A stretch of 64,000 nucleotides of DNA, from contig QHVT01000004.1 of the NCBI GenBank assembly GCA_003223645.1, forward strand, positions 123,334 to 187,333, read 5' to 3'. Source of the stretch: Acidobacteriota bacterium (GTDB lineage: Bacteria > Acidobacteriota > Thermoanaerobaculia > Gp7-AA8). The number at the start of each line of letters is the position of its first letter. Position 1 is the first letter of the stretch. This document shows positions 52,686-60,515 of the stretch, piece by piece. The notes under the pieces are model-generated. The model had not been told where the DNA came from and did no database searches. It saw only the letters and a list, made by a program, of their open reading frames with translations. A program made the position numbers and the translations under genes.

Positions 52686-53000
52686 ATGGCGGCAAATGCG
52701 TGGTCGATCAATATCGTCGACGGGAACCCCTGCAAGTTCGAGCCTGACGTCTACGTTCCACCCGGCACGCCGCCGCCGACCGTCCTGACGGCGGAGACCA
52801 ACGATTCGATTTCCTGGAACAACCAGACCAGTCTGGAGCACCGGATCTATACCGAGTCCGGCGGCGCAGAGGTTCATCTCACCGGGCTCATTCCGGCATA
52901 CGGCTCGTCGAATGCGTTCTCGCCTCAAGCCGTCCAGACCATCGACTACTTCTGTTGCCTGCATCCGGACGAGAAGGGCACGATCGAGGTGAAGTCGTGA
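52686..53000 (+). CDS. Cupredoxin-like protein without obvious signal peptide
   Basis: A 104-residue beta-sandwich protein: NAWSINIVDGNPCKFEPDVY, NDSISWNNQTSLEHRIYT, YFCCLHPDEKGTIEV. The Cys-x-x-His-Pro-x-x-x-Gly arrangement matches the type 1 copper loop of amicyanin/plastocyanin-like proteins, and His in SLEHRI would be the other ligand. The usual axial Met position is Glu (HPDE). No export signal is visible, odd for a cupredoxin next to exported oxidases. It overlaps the multicopper oxidase gene by 4 nt (GTGA), so they are coupled. Confidence 0.75.
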   Translation: MAANAWSINIVDGNPCKFEPDVYVPPGTPPPTVLTAETNDSISWNNQTSLEHRIYTESGGAEVHLTGLIPAYGSSNAFSPQAVQTIDYFCCLHPDEKGTIEVKS

Positions 53001-55471
53001 GGCGCGCGATCCTGCTCATTCTTCTCATCCCCGCCGTTGCATTGCCGCTCGCCGCCCAAGGCACGAATCAGTTCAACTGCAAGGAGCTCGCGGGGAAAGA
53101 ACTGCAGAAGATTCCGGAGATCGAATCCGTGGACGGCGTGCTGCACGGCACGCTCTACACCGTCTCGGAAATGCAGAAGCAGCCGGCGCCCACCGCGACC
53201 ACGAGCGCGCCGAACTGCGTCGCGCAGTGGGTGCGCGCCTATCGCGTCGATGCGCCGAAGAACTGGAATCCGTCCGCGAAGGACATCCAGGATCCGCTGC
53301 CCGGACCGACGCTCCGCGCGAAGGTCGGCGACGTCATCCAGTTGACGTTCCTCAACGTCATCGACGCGAACAAGTTCCCCGGCGCCGACGACAACAAGTG
53401 CGACGAGACCATCAACCAGCAGGGACAGAACATCTACCCCGGCACCTTCGACAAATACCCCGACTGCTTCGCCGGCTCGGTCTACACGAACGTGCACTAC
53501 CACGGCACGCACACGACTCCGAACACGACCGGCGACAACGTCTTCCTGCAGATCAAACCGTCGCCGCGGAAAAACGACGCAACGCGTCAGCCGGTCATTG
53601 ACGAGAGCACGGTGCACGCCGCGTTCGACGACTTCTTCACGCTGTGCAAGACGAAGCTCCTGAACGTCTCCGGTCCGACGGAGTGGCCGCGCCTCTGGCG
53701 CGATCTCCCGACATCGACGCAGAACGCTCTCCTCGGTCCGGTGCAAACGTACATGCCCGAGTGGTACGCAATCGATCAGAAGCTGATCGCGCAGGGAAGC
53801 TGGCCGCAGTACTTCGTCGGCGGGTATCCGTACTGCTTCAAGCTGCCGAAATACAACGACGCCTCGAACGCGACGACCGCATCGGCCGACGCACGCACGC
53901 CGCACACGCACGGCATGGGCACGGCTGAAGTCGATGAGGCGGCGGCACCCACGCGGCCGCTGCTCATGGGACAGGCGCCCGGCACGCACTGGTATCACGC
54001 GCACAAGCACGGCTCGACGACGATCAACGTGTCCAATGGCATGACCGGCGCGTTCATCATCGAGGGGCAGTACGACAAGGACCTCAACGATTTCTACGGC
54101 GACGGTTTCACGCGCAGGGTTCCGCCGATCGTCGTCAATCAGCTCGGCAGCGTCCCCGGTCTCAGCGTCGGCGCCTTCCTCGGGCCGGGACCAAACTTCT
54201 CCGTCAACGGCCGCATTCAACCGACGATCAAAATGGCCGGCAAATCGGTGGCGATGTGGCGCATCGTCAACTCCGCGAGTCGCGCCGGCATGTACTTCCT
54301 GCCGCCCACGAGCCTGCAGTGGAAACAGATCGCGCAGGACGGCGTGCAATTCAAGGAAGAGAACTACCAGGCGAACACGAGTCAGACGTTCACGTTGATG
54401 TCCGGCAACCGCGCCGACCTCCTCGTCAAGGCGCCGGCATACAACGAGAAGGACAAGAGCAAGAACGTGTATCCGGTGCTCGTCTACAACACCGTCGATC
54501 CGAGTGACCGGCCGCCCGCGCGTCCTTTCTTCCCCACCGCGACGCTGATGAACGTCGAGGTCACCAAGGACGGCCAGGAAATGCAGTTCATGCCGCAGGC
54601 GCCGGCGTTTCCGCCGTTCCTCAAGGACATCAAAGACAGCGACATCACCGGCACGAAGATCATCAAGTTCGCGACGAAGCCGGGCACGCCGTCCGCGCAG
54701 CAGCAGACGATCGACGGCAAGCAGTTCGACGGCGAAGTCGGCGCGGTCGTGCTGCTGAATCGCTCCGAAGAGTGGAAGATCGTCAACGAAACCTATCCGC
54801 CGTCGACGGGACCGCAGATCTCGCATCCCTTCCACATCCACATCAACCCCTTCCAGGTCACCGAGCTGTTCGATCCGAACGAAGTGCTGTCGTCACCCAA
54901 TGGCGCGGGGACCGTGACGATCAATTCGGTGACGGACGCGCAAGGTGTCACGACCACGACGGTGACGGGCAGCGCGGAGACCAACTTCACGCGCGACTTC
55001 CACATTGGCGATTGGATCTGGACGAACGGCCAGGCGGCCACCGGTCCACCCGCTGCACCTCCCGGCATCGTGCAGAAGATCGTCGACGAGCACACGCTGC
55101 TGATCGATACGAACAAGTCGGTGAATGCCGCGTCGCCCTACCAGATTGCCGTGCCGCTCTACACGATCGACGCGAACAACGTGCGGGCCGGGCAATGCCT
55201 CATCGATCCGAACAATCCGAAGCCGTGCACGAAGCCGCCGGCGACGAATCTCATCTGGTGGGACACGTTCGCGATTCCGTCAGGCAACAACTTCTACAAC
55301 GCGGCCACGAACACCTGGACGCAGGTGCCCGGCCACTTCCGGATGCGCAGCAACTTCGTCGACTACGCCGGCTACTACGTCATCCACTGCCACATCCTCG
55401 CGCATGAAGACCGCGGAATGATGACGGTAGTGGAAGTCGCGCCGCTGCAGTCGCCGTACTCGCACCACTGA
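52997..55471 (+). CDS. Exported multicopper oxidase
   Basis: An 824-residue oxidase with a Sec signal (RRAILLILLIPAVALPLAAQ). All four copper motifs are visible: VHYHGTHT (about 164-170), HWYHAHKHG (about 331), HPFHIHINPF (about 610) and HCHILAHEDRGMM (about 796), the last supplying the type 1 Cys and Met. It oxidises a substrate by one-electron steps and reduces oxygen to water. It is larger than usual: domain 3 has an insertion of about 100 residues after HPFHIHINPF, rich in Thr (VTDAQGVTTTTVTG). GTG 52997 is coupled to the cupredoxin stop. Confidence 0.93.
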   Translation: MRRAILLILLIPAVALPLAAQGTNQFNCKELAGKELQKIPEIESVDGVLHGTLYTVSEMQKQPAPTATTSAPNCVAQWVRAYRVDAPKNWNPSAKDIQDPLPGPTLRAKVGDVIQLTFLNVIDANKFPGADDNKCDETINQQGQNIYPGTFDKYPDCFAGSVYTNVHYHGTHTTPNTTGDNVFLQIKPSPRKNDATRQPVIDESTVHAAFDDFFTLCKTKLLNVSGPTEWPRLWRDLPTSTQNALLGPVQTYMPEWYAIDQKLIAQGSWPQYFVGGYPYCFKLPKYNDASNATTASADARTPHTHGMGTAEVDEAAAPTRPLLMGQAPGTHWYHAHKHGSTTINVSNGMTGAFIIEGQYDKDLNDFYGDGFTRRVPPIVVNQLGSVPGLSVGAFLGPGPNFSVNGRIQPTIKMAGKSVAMWRIVNSASRAGMYFLPPTSLQWKQIAQDGVQFKEENYQANTSQTFTLMSGNRADLLVKAPAYNEKDKSKNVYPVLVYNTVDPSDRPPARPFFPTATLMNVEVTKDGQEMQFMPQAPAFPPFLKDIKDSDITGTKIIKFATKPGTPSAQQQTIDGKQFDGEVGAVVLLNRSEEWKIVNETYPPSTGPQISHPFHIHINPFQVTELFDPNEVLSSPNGAGTVTINSVTDAQGVTTTTVTGSAETNFTRDFHIGDWIWTNGQAATGPPAAPPGIVQKIVDEHTLLIDTNKSVNAASPYQIAVPLYTIDANNVRAGQCLIDPNNPKPCTKPPATNLIWWDTFAIPSGNNFYNAATNTWTQVPGHFRMRSNFVDYAGYYVIHCHILAHEDRGMMTVVEVAPLQSPYSHH

Positions 55472-55486
55472 CGATAGGAGGAGAGT

Positions 55487-56659
55487 ATGGCCCGTTCCGT
55501 ACTGCCGTTCCCCGTTTCCCGCCGCAAGTTCCTTGCAAGCACCGCCGCGGCAACGGCGGGCCTGGCTCTCGCTCCGCTCGCTGCCGCCGCCGAGTCACCG
55601 GGCTGCAAACGCCTGCGCGAGATCAGCGAAGGATGGGACACCGCGGTGCGTCCCATGCTCGCCAGCCGCTACCATCGCCTGCAACACGTCTTCTTCCACT
55701 ACATCCGGAACAACTGGGACCGGCTGACCGCTGCGCAACAACGCGCGCTCACCGATCTGAAATGGGCTGCGCCGCGCGCCTCACTCTTCGCGCCGACGTG
55801 GAGCAAGCGCCCCAATCCCGACGACAACACCGTCGTCTGGGCGACGCACAACGGCTCGGGCATCGACTTTCTCTACTTCCATCGCTGGATGATCGCGATG
55901 GTCAACAAGCTGCTGAGCGACGCAGGAAAACCGACGCTCGCGGCGTGGTCCGACACCGATACGATCCCCGCGCCGAAACGCGGCTGTCCCGACGAATCGG
56001 TTCCCGACTTCACTCCGTGGTTCGAGGATCCGTCCGGCCCGCCGATTCGCGTCGAGTGGCTGCAGCTGCGCGTCAAAGAGATGAAGAGCGATTCGTTCTA
56101 CTGGGACCGGATGAACTGGTGGGGCATCGAGTTCCGCGACTTCGGCGCGCTGCGCAACATGACGCTGGGGGAGCTCGGATCGCGGCTCGAGTTCAGCGTT
56201 CACAATCAGATGCACATCCGCTGGTCCGCCTTTCCGTCGAACGGATCGCTCACCATCCGCGACGAGCCCGACTTCCGCGCAAAGTGGGACGACCCCGGCT
56301 ACGACACACTGTTCGACGAATACTCGTCGCACGTCACCCCGATCTTCTTCCGCCTCCACAAATGGATCGACAACCGCATCGAGGATTGGGCCGAGGCGCA
56401 GCGAGAGCGCTTGACGCGCTACGACACCGGCCTGGGATTCGACTGGTTCAAAGGATCATCGCAGTGGATCGAAGTCGACCAGCCATGGTCCAGTCCGTAC
56501 GGCATGCACCATCCGACTCCCGAGGAGCAGAAGCTCCGCATCGCGACGATGGAAAAGATCGGACCGATCCTCTTCCCGCCGAAGGCCCTCGGAAAACGCA
56601 CGCCGGAGGAACAGGAACAGGACGAGAGACGCATCCTGAGCATTCGCGACCTGGCGTAA
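55487..56659 (+). CDS. Tat-exported tyrosinase-like type 3 copper protein
   Basis: 390 residues with a twin-arginine signal (SRRKFLASTAAATAG). A possible CuA site: His in LQHVFFHYIRNNW (66/70), HNGSGIDFLYFHRWM (His121, His131). A possible CuB site: VHNQMHIRW (His240, His244) and FFRLHKWIDNRIEDW (His290). This matches the tyrosinase/polyphenol-oxidase pattern, although divergent. Tat export fits a folded, cofactor-bearing enzyme. AGGAGGAGAG precedes the ATG. Third gene of the copper operon; the partner oxidases suggest oxidation of phenolics or polymer precursors outside the cell. Confidence 0.82.
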   Translation: MARSVLPFPVSRRKFLASTAAATAGLALAPLAAAAESPGCKRLREISEGWDTAVRPMLASRYHRLQHVFFHYIRNNWDRLTAAQQRALTDLKWAAPRASLFAPTWSKRPNPDDNTVVWATHNGSGIDFLYFHRWMIAMVNKLLSDAGKPTLAAWSDTDTIPAPKRGCPDESVPDFTPWFEDPSGPPIRVEWLQLRVKEMKSDSFYWDRMNWWGIEFRDFGALRNMTLGELGSRLEFSVHNQMHIRWSAFPSNGSLTIRDEPDFRAKWDDPGYDTLFDEYSSHVTPIFFRLHKWIDNRIEDWAEAQRERLTRYDTGLGFDWFKGSSQWIEVDQPWSSPYGMHHPTPEEQKLRIATMEKIGPILFPPKALGKRTPEEQEQDERRILSIRDLA

Positions 56660-56762
56660 AGGTCAGAGATTCTTCGCTACCAGCGACCACCGGATGAACA
56701 ACGCCGATGGTCCGGTTTGGGGGAGATTCAGTGGCAGGCGCTATCCTGCATTTCTCACACCT

Positions 56763-57033
56763 TGCGTCATCTTGAGCGGAGGCACTGCGCGATGCGCATT
56801 TGTCGAGCAAAATGACAGCCCCTCACCCGGCGCTTCGCGCCACCCTCTCCCGCAAGGAGGAGAGCGGGCATCCTGCCCGCCTCCCGGGGGGCGGGCGGGA
56901 CGCCCGCTCTCCTCCTTGCGGGGGTGGCCGAAGGCCGGATGGGGGCTGTCATTAGAAGTCGCGTAGACGGCGAAAGATCTCAATCTACGTAACCTGAGAT
57001 CCTTCGCCGCGCTTCGCCGGCTCAGGATGACGT
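56763..57033. repeat. Three-layer nested palindrome
   Basis: Outer layer: GCGTCATCTTGAGCGG near 56764 against CCGGCTCAGGATGACG near 57016-57031. Middle layer: GACAGCCCCTCACCCGGC (56815) with CCACCCTCTCCCGCAAGG, against CCTTGCGGGGGTGG...CCGGATGGGGGCTGTC (to 56950). Inner layer: a family 1 copy (56862-56915). The 489-bp convergent gap between the tyrosinase-like gene and chrB holds nothing else I can recognise. Confidence 0.88.
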
Positions 57034-57148
57034 TTGAGACTTGCTCCACGCCTTTTCAGAAGCTGTGAGAAATGCGCGCTATGAGCGGAGCGCGTCCCTG
57101 TCGCTTCGCCCATCTGATCGCGTGTGGCGGCGCAACTGCCCGCCGACG

Positions 57149-58102
57149 TCAGCCTTTGCGAGCGCGTTTGGTCCGGCTGCCGAGGGCCTCGTGGAGATCG
57201 TCGAAGATGACCAGCGCGCGCTCGATGCGCTCCTCGTCGCTCTCGGTGCGAGACATCAAGCCGTCGAGCATCATGCGTACGCCGGCGGCTTCGGCACGTC
57301 CGTACTTGCCGTCCTTGAGGTCGAGGTCGTGCACGATCTCCGCGATCGCGCGCACGCCCTTATCCGGCAATCCCACGCGGCCGATCAGCGTCTCGAACGT
57401 GCAGCGGTCTTCTTCGTGTGTGAAATCGCCGCCGACCATATCGAAGCGCAGCTCGCCGTCTTTGTTCGGGGCGGCGGGATCGGCGAAGCGGAATCGCGCT
57501 TTCGGATCGACGAAGCGGCGGATGAACCATGCCGACGCCATCCGATCGATCTTCACGCCGGGACGTGTAACCCACGTCTTTCCTCGCAGCTCCGGCTTTG
57601 TCTTCAGCATCCGAGTCTCCTCCTTCCGGTCCTTCTGCAGGCGGGTTTCGATCGCGGCCAGCGCTTCTTCGGCCGCCGCGCGCCGGTCGGCATCGAAGAA
57701 GTCGATCCTCCGGACCTCCTCGAGGCGGCGCAGCAGGCGTCCGTGTGCCGTCGCAAGCTCGGCCACCGCGGCCGCGCTTCGCGCTGCTTTCATCGCGGCG
57801 TGCGCGTCTGCGGCGATCGTGTCGTAGTCGGTGTTCCGCGCTTCGCGGAACTGTGCCACGGCGGCATCGCTCGCATCGCCATCGACGAAGTCACCGGCAA
57901 ACAGATGCGCGTCGCCGCCGCCGGTCACGATCTCCTGCGCAATCCATTGCAGGTCTTCCAGCGCATCGGAGCCCTGCGGCAGGAGGTAGACGGAGTTCTT
58001 CACCGCCACCGCGCCGACTTCGGCGAGCCGTTGACGCATCTTCGCGCGCAGATAAAGCGGACGGGGAGGGATGCGATGCACGAGAATCAGCCAGCGCGGC
58101 AC
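57149..58102 (-). CDS. chrB: ChrB chromate-resistance protein
   Basis: A 317-residue protein with both known parts of ChrB: an N-terminal half (about 1-150, WLILVHRIPPRPLYLRAKMRQRL and LEDLQWIAQEIVTGGG) and the C-terminal ChrB domain (TWVTRPGVKIDRMASAWFIRRFVDP, FTHEEDRCTFETLI). In other bacteria ChrB is a chromate-sensing regulator of chrA. The basic C-terminus (SRTKRARKG) is consistent with nucleic-acid contact. It is divergent from the ArsC-like/chrA genes, with an 11-bp inverted repeat between. Confidence 0.93.
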   Translation of the reverse strand: MPRWLILVHRIPPRPLYLRAKMRQRLAEVGAVAVKNSVYLLPQGSDALEDLQWIAQEIVTGGGDAHLFAGDFVDGDASDAAVAQFREARNTDYDTIAADAHAAMKAARSAAAVAELATAHGRLLRRLEEVRRIDFFDADRRAAAEEALAAIETRLQKDRKEETRMLKTKPELRGKTWVTRPGVKIDRMASAWFIRRFVDPKARFRFADPAAPNKDGELRFDMVGGDFTHEEDRCTFETLIGRVGLPDKGVRAIAEIVHDLDLKDGKYGRAEAAGVRMMLDGLMSRTESDEERIERALVIFDDLHEALGSRTKRARKG

Positions 58103-58111
58103 GGGTTGATA

Positions 58112-58145
58112 CTAGCAGTTGCACATCGTATCTAGCAACTGCTAG
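58112..58145. promoter_or_regulatory. Perfect 11-bp inverted repeat, probable operator between chrB and chrA operons
   Basis: CTAGCAGTTGC, a 12-bp spacer, then GCAACTGCTAG. It begins 10 bp from the chrB start and ends 10 bp from the start of the divergent gene, so it could control both. The half sites also form a near direct repeat (CTAGCAGTTGC and CTAGCAACTGC). Confidence 0.75.
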
Positions 58146-58154
58146 AGTCACGCT

Positions 58155-58538
58155 GTGAAAGAAATCCTGTTCCTCTGTCAGCATGGGGGCGCGAAGAGCG
58201 TCATCGCGGCGTCTCACTTCAATCGCGTTGCGGCCGAACGCGGCCTGCCGTTCGTCGCCACCGCGGCGGCAGCAGAAGACCCGTATGACACGGTTCCCGC
58301 ACCGGTCGCCGACTATCTGCACCGCGAAGGGACGGACGTTCGCGAGCTCACGCCGCATCACGTCGCGCCGGAGGAGATCGAGACAGCGGCGAGGATCATC
58401 ACCATCGGTTGCGACCTCTCCGGCGCCCACGAACGTTGGGACGACGTGCCGGCGGCGAGCGAGGATCTCGAAGGCTCCGTCGTCGCGATTCGACGGCACG
58501 TGGAACGATTGGCCGAGGATCTCGATGGCGACCGTTGA
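58155..58538 (+). CDS. LMW-phosphatase/ArsC-fold protein with variant P-loop
   Basis: 127 residues. ILFLCQHGGAKSVIAASHF gives the P-loop Cys-x5-Lys-Ser, where classical enzymes have Cys-x5-Arg-Ser. The expected general-acid region appears as ERWDDVPAASED. A second Cys lies in IITIGCDL, but the third Cys of thioredoxin-coupled arsenate reductases is missing. The Arg-to-Lys change and Cys pattern make an ordinary arsenate reductase unlikely. It heads the chrA operon, so a role in chromate or another oxyanion stress is inferred. GTG start at 58155. Confidence 0.78.
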   Translation: MKEILFLCQHGGAKSVIAASHFNRVAAERGLPFVATAAAAEDPYDTVPAPVADYLHREGTDVRELTPHHVAPEEIETAARIITIGCDLSGAHERWDDVPAASEDLEGSVVAIRRHVERLAEDLDGDR

Positions 58539-59685
58539 TGCCGGGGGGACGATGGTGCCCGCTCCGTCGCTTGCTGCCTTTGTTGCGTACTTCCTGCGGC
58601 TCGGCACCTTCGGTTTCGGCGGGCCGATCGCGCTCGCCGGCTACATGCAACGTGATCTCGTCGAGGAGCGCGGATGGGTGACGAAGGACGAATACGTGAA
58701 AGGGCTCGCGCTCGCGCAGCTCGCTCCCGGTCCGCTCGCCGCGCAGCTCGCGATCTACCTCGGATGGGCGAGGGCGGGGGTCTTCGGCGCAACGCTCGTC
58801 GCACTTGCGTTCGTGCTGCCGTCGTTTCTGATGGTGATCGCGATCTCGGTTGCGTACGTGCGCTTCGGCGGTCTGGCCTGGATGCAGTCCGCCTTCTATG
58901 GCATCGGCGCGGCGGTCATCGCCATCATCCTACGCAGCGCGTACAAGCTCGTGCGGCTGACGCTCGGCCGCGATTGGCTCCTGTGGACGATCTTCGTTGC
59001 GAACGCCGTCGCGACGGCCGCCATGCAGGCGGAAGTGGTCTCGCTCATTCTCGCCGGCGGCGTCGCGACGCTGGCCGTGCAGCTCTGGAAGTCGCGTACG
59101 ACAGCAGCGCTCTCGATCGTGCCGCCGTTGGCGCTCGCTGTATCCGGCAGCGCGACCCCCGCCACCGGCGGGACGCTGTTCTGGTTTTTCGCCAAAGCGG
59201 GCGCGTTCGTGTTCGGCAGCGGCCTCGCGATCGTGCCGTTTCTTTACGGCGGCGTCGTGCGCGAGCACGGTTGGCTCACCGACCAGCAGTTTCTCGACGC
59301 CGTCGCGGTCGCGATGATCACGCCCGGTCCCGTCGTCATCACGGTGGCGTTCATCGGCTATCTCGTGCACGGTCTCGGCGGCGCGTCGCTGGCCGCCCTC
59401 GGTGTATTCCTCCCGTGCTATCTCTTCGTCGTGATCCCCGCGCCGTTCTACGCGCGCTTTGCCGGCAACCCGCGGCTGAAGGCGTTTGTGGACGGGGTCA
59501 CCGCGGCGGCGACGGGAGCAATCGCCGGCGCGGTTTACGTGCTTGCGCGCCGGGCAATCATCGATGTTCCAACGATCCTGATCTTCGCCGGCACGCTCGC
59601 GTGTCTGGTGTGGCTCAAGCGCGTGCCCGAGCCGGTCGTCATCGCGATCGTCGGCATTGCTTCAGTGCTGTTTCGCGCCGCCTGA
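58525..59685 (+). CDS. chrA: Chromate transporter, long-chain form
   Basis: A 386-residue membrane exporter of the CHR superfamily, which pumps chromate out using the proton gradient. It is the two-domain (LCHR) form. The N-half carries FLRLGTFGFGGPIALAGYMQ and LAQLAPGPLAAQLAIYLGW. The C-half repeats the pattern with FFAKAGAFVFGSGLAIVPFL and VAMITPGPVVITVAFIGYL. About ten TM helices. ATG 58525 overlaps the ArsC-like gene by 14 nt; an in-frame ATG at 58552 is possible. Confidence 0.95.
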   Translation: MATVDAGGTMVPAPSLAAFVAYFLRLGTFGFGGPIALAGYMQRDLVEERGWVTKDEYVKGLALAQLAPGPLAAQLAIYLGWARAGVFGATLVALAFVLPSFLMVIAISVAYVRFGGLAWMQSAFYGIGAAVIAIILRSAYKLVRLTLGRDWLLWTIFVANAVATAAMQAEVVSLILAGGVATLAVQLWKSRTTAALSIVPPLALAVSGSATPATGGTLFWFFAKAGAFVFGSGLAIVPFLYGGVVREHGWLTDQQFLDAVAVAMITPGPVVITVAFIGYLVHGLGGASLAALGVFLPCYLFVVIPAPFYARFAGNPRLKAFVDGVTAAATGAIAGAVYVLARRAIIDVPTILIFAGTLACLVWLKRVPEPVVIAIVGIASVLFRAA

Positions 59686-59702
59686 GCGGCGGGAGGAAAC
59701 GT

Positions 59703-60515
59703 ATGACCGTCCTGCTCTCCAGCCAGAATCGCGTCCTGCTGTTAATCATCGGTTGTGCCGTTCTGTGGTCGCTCGAATCGGTCATGCCGTTGTACCGCTT
59801 TCGCGACCATCGTCTGCGTCGTACGCTGCCGAATGTCGGTTTGACCGTGCTCGTGCTACTCACGAATCTCGTGCTGTCGTTCGCCGCCGCGTCGGTCGCC
59901 GGCTTCGTCGTCTCGCATCGCATCGGGCTGCTCTTTCTGACGCGTCTGCCGCTTTGGATTGAGGTCATCATCGGTGTCGCCGCGCTCGACCTCTTCGCGT
60001 ACGTTGCACACGTACTGCTGCACAAGATGCCGCTCGCGTGGCGCTTCCATCGCGTTCATCATTCCGAGGAGGAGGTCGACGTGACCACGGCGTTCCGGCA
60101 GCATCCGGGCGAGTCGATCTGGCGTGTGCTTTGGCAACTGCCTGCCATCGCCCTGTTCGGACTGCCGTTATGGCTCGTGGTCGTCTATCTCACGGTCTCG
60201 GCCGTCAACGCGCAGCTCGAGCACGCAAACGTTCGGCTCCGTGAGCCACTGGACCGGCTGGTGCGTGCTCTCTTCGTCACACCGAACATGCACAAGACCC
60301 ATCACTCCCGCCGGCAGACGGAGACCGACTCGAACTATTCGAATATCTTTTCGCTTTGGGACAGAGTCTTCGGCACGTACACCGCGCATGTCGCATTCCC
60401 GACGCTGCGCTACGGACTCGATGACCTCGACGAACGGGAGACGCAACGGCTCCGCGGGCTGCTGGCGATGCCATTCGCCAGTCACGGTGCGCCACTCCTG
60501 GCGAAAGGACGATGA
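59703..60515 (+). CDS. Fatty acid hydroxylase / sterol desaturase family membrane enzyme
   Basis: A 270-residue di-iron membrane hydroxylase. Histidine clusters: YVAHVLLHKM (HxxxH), WRFHRVHHSEEE (HxxHH), FRQHPGE, NAQLEHANVRL and NMHKTHHSRR. Four or five TM helices. It could hydroxylate a lipid, carotenoid or other hydrophobic substrate. GGGAGGAAAC precedes the ATG. Same operon as chrA, with a 4-nt overlap into the next gene. Confidence 0.9.
   Translation: MTVLLSSQNRVLLLIIGCAVLWSLESVMPLYRFRDHRLRRTLPNVGLTVLVLLTNLVLSFAAASVAGFVVSHRIGLLFLTRLPLWIEVIIGVAALDLFAYVAHVLLHKMPLAWRFHRVHHSEEEVDVTTAFRQHPGESIWRVLWQLPAIALFGLPLWLVVVYLTVSAVNAQLEHANVRLREPLDRLVRALFVTPNMHKTHHSRRQTETDSNYSNIFSLWDRVFGTYTAHVAFPTLRYGLDDLDERETQRLRGLLAMPFASHGAPLLAKGR

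Noticed and set aside
56815-56950. Short frames such as those reading SGRPARPP and GGGQDARS through palindromes
   Set aside because: They are translations of the repeats and occur wherever the repeat does, in either strand; not genes except where the element lies inside a supported gene.
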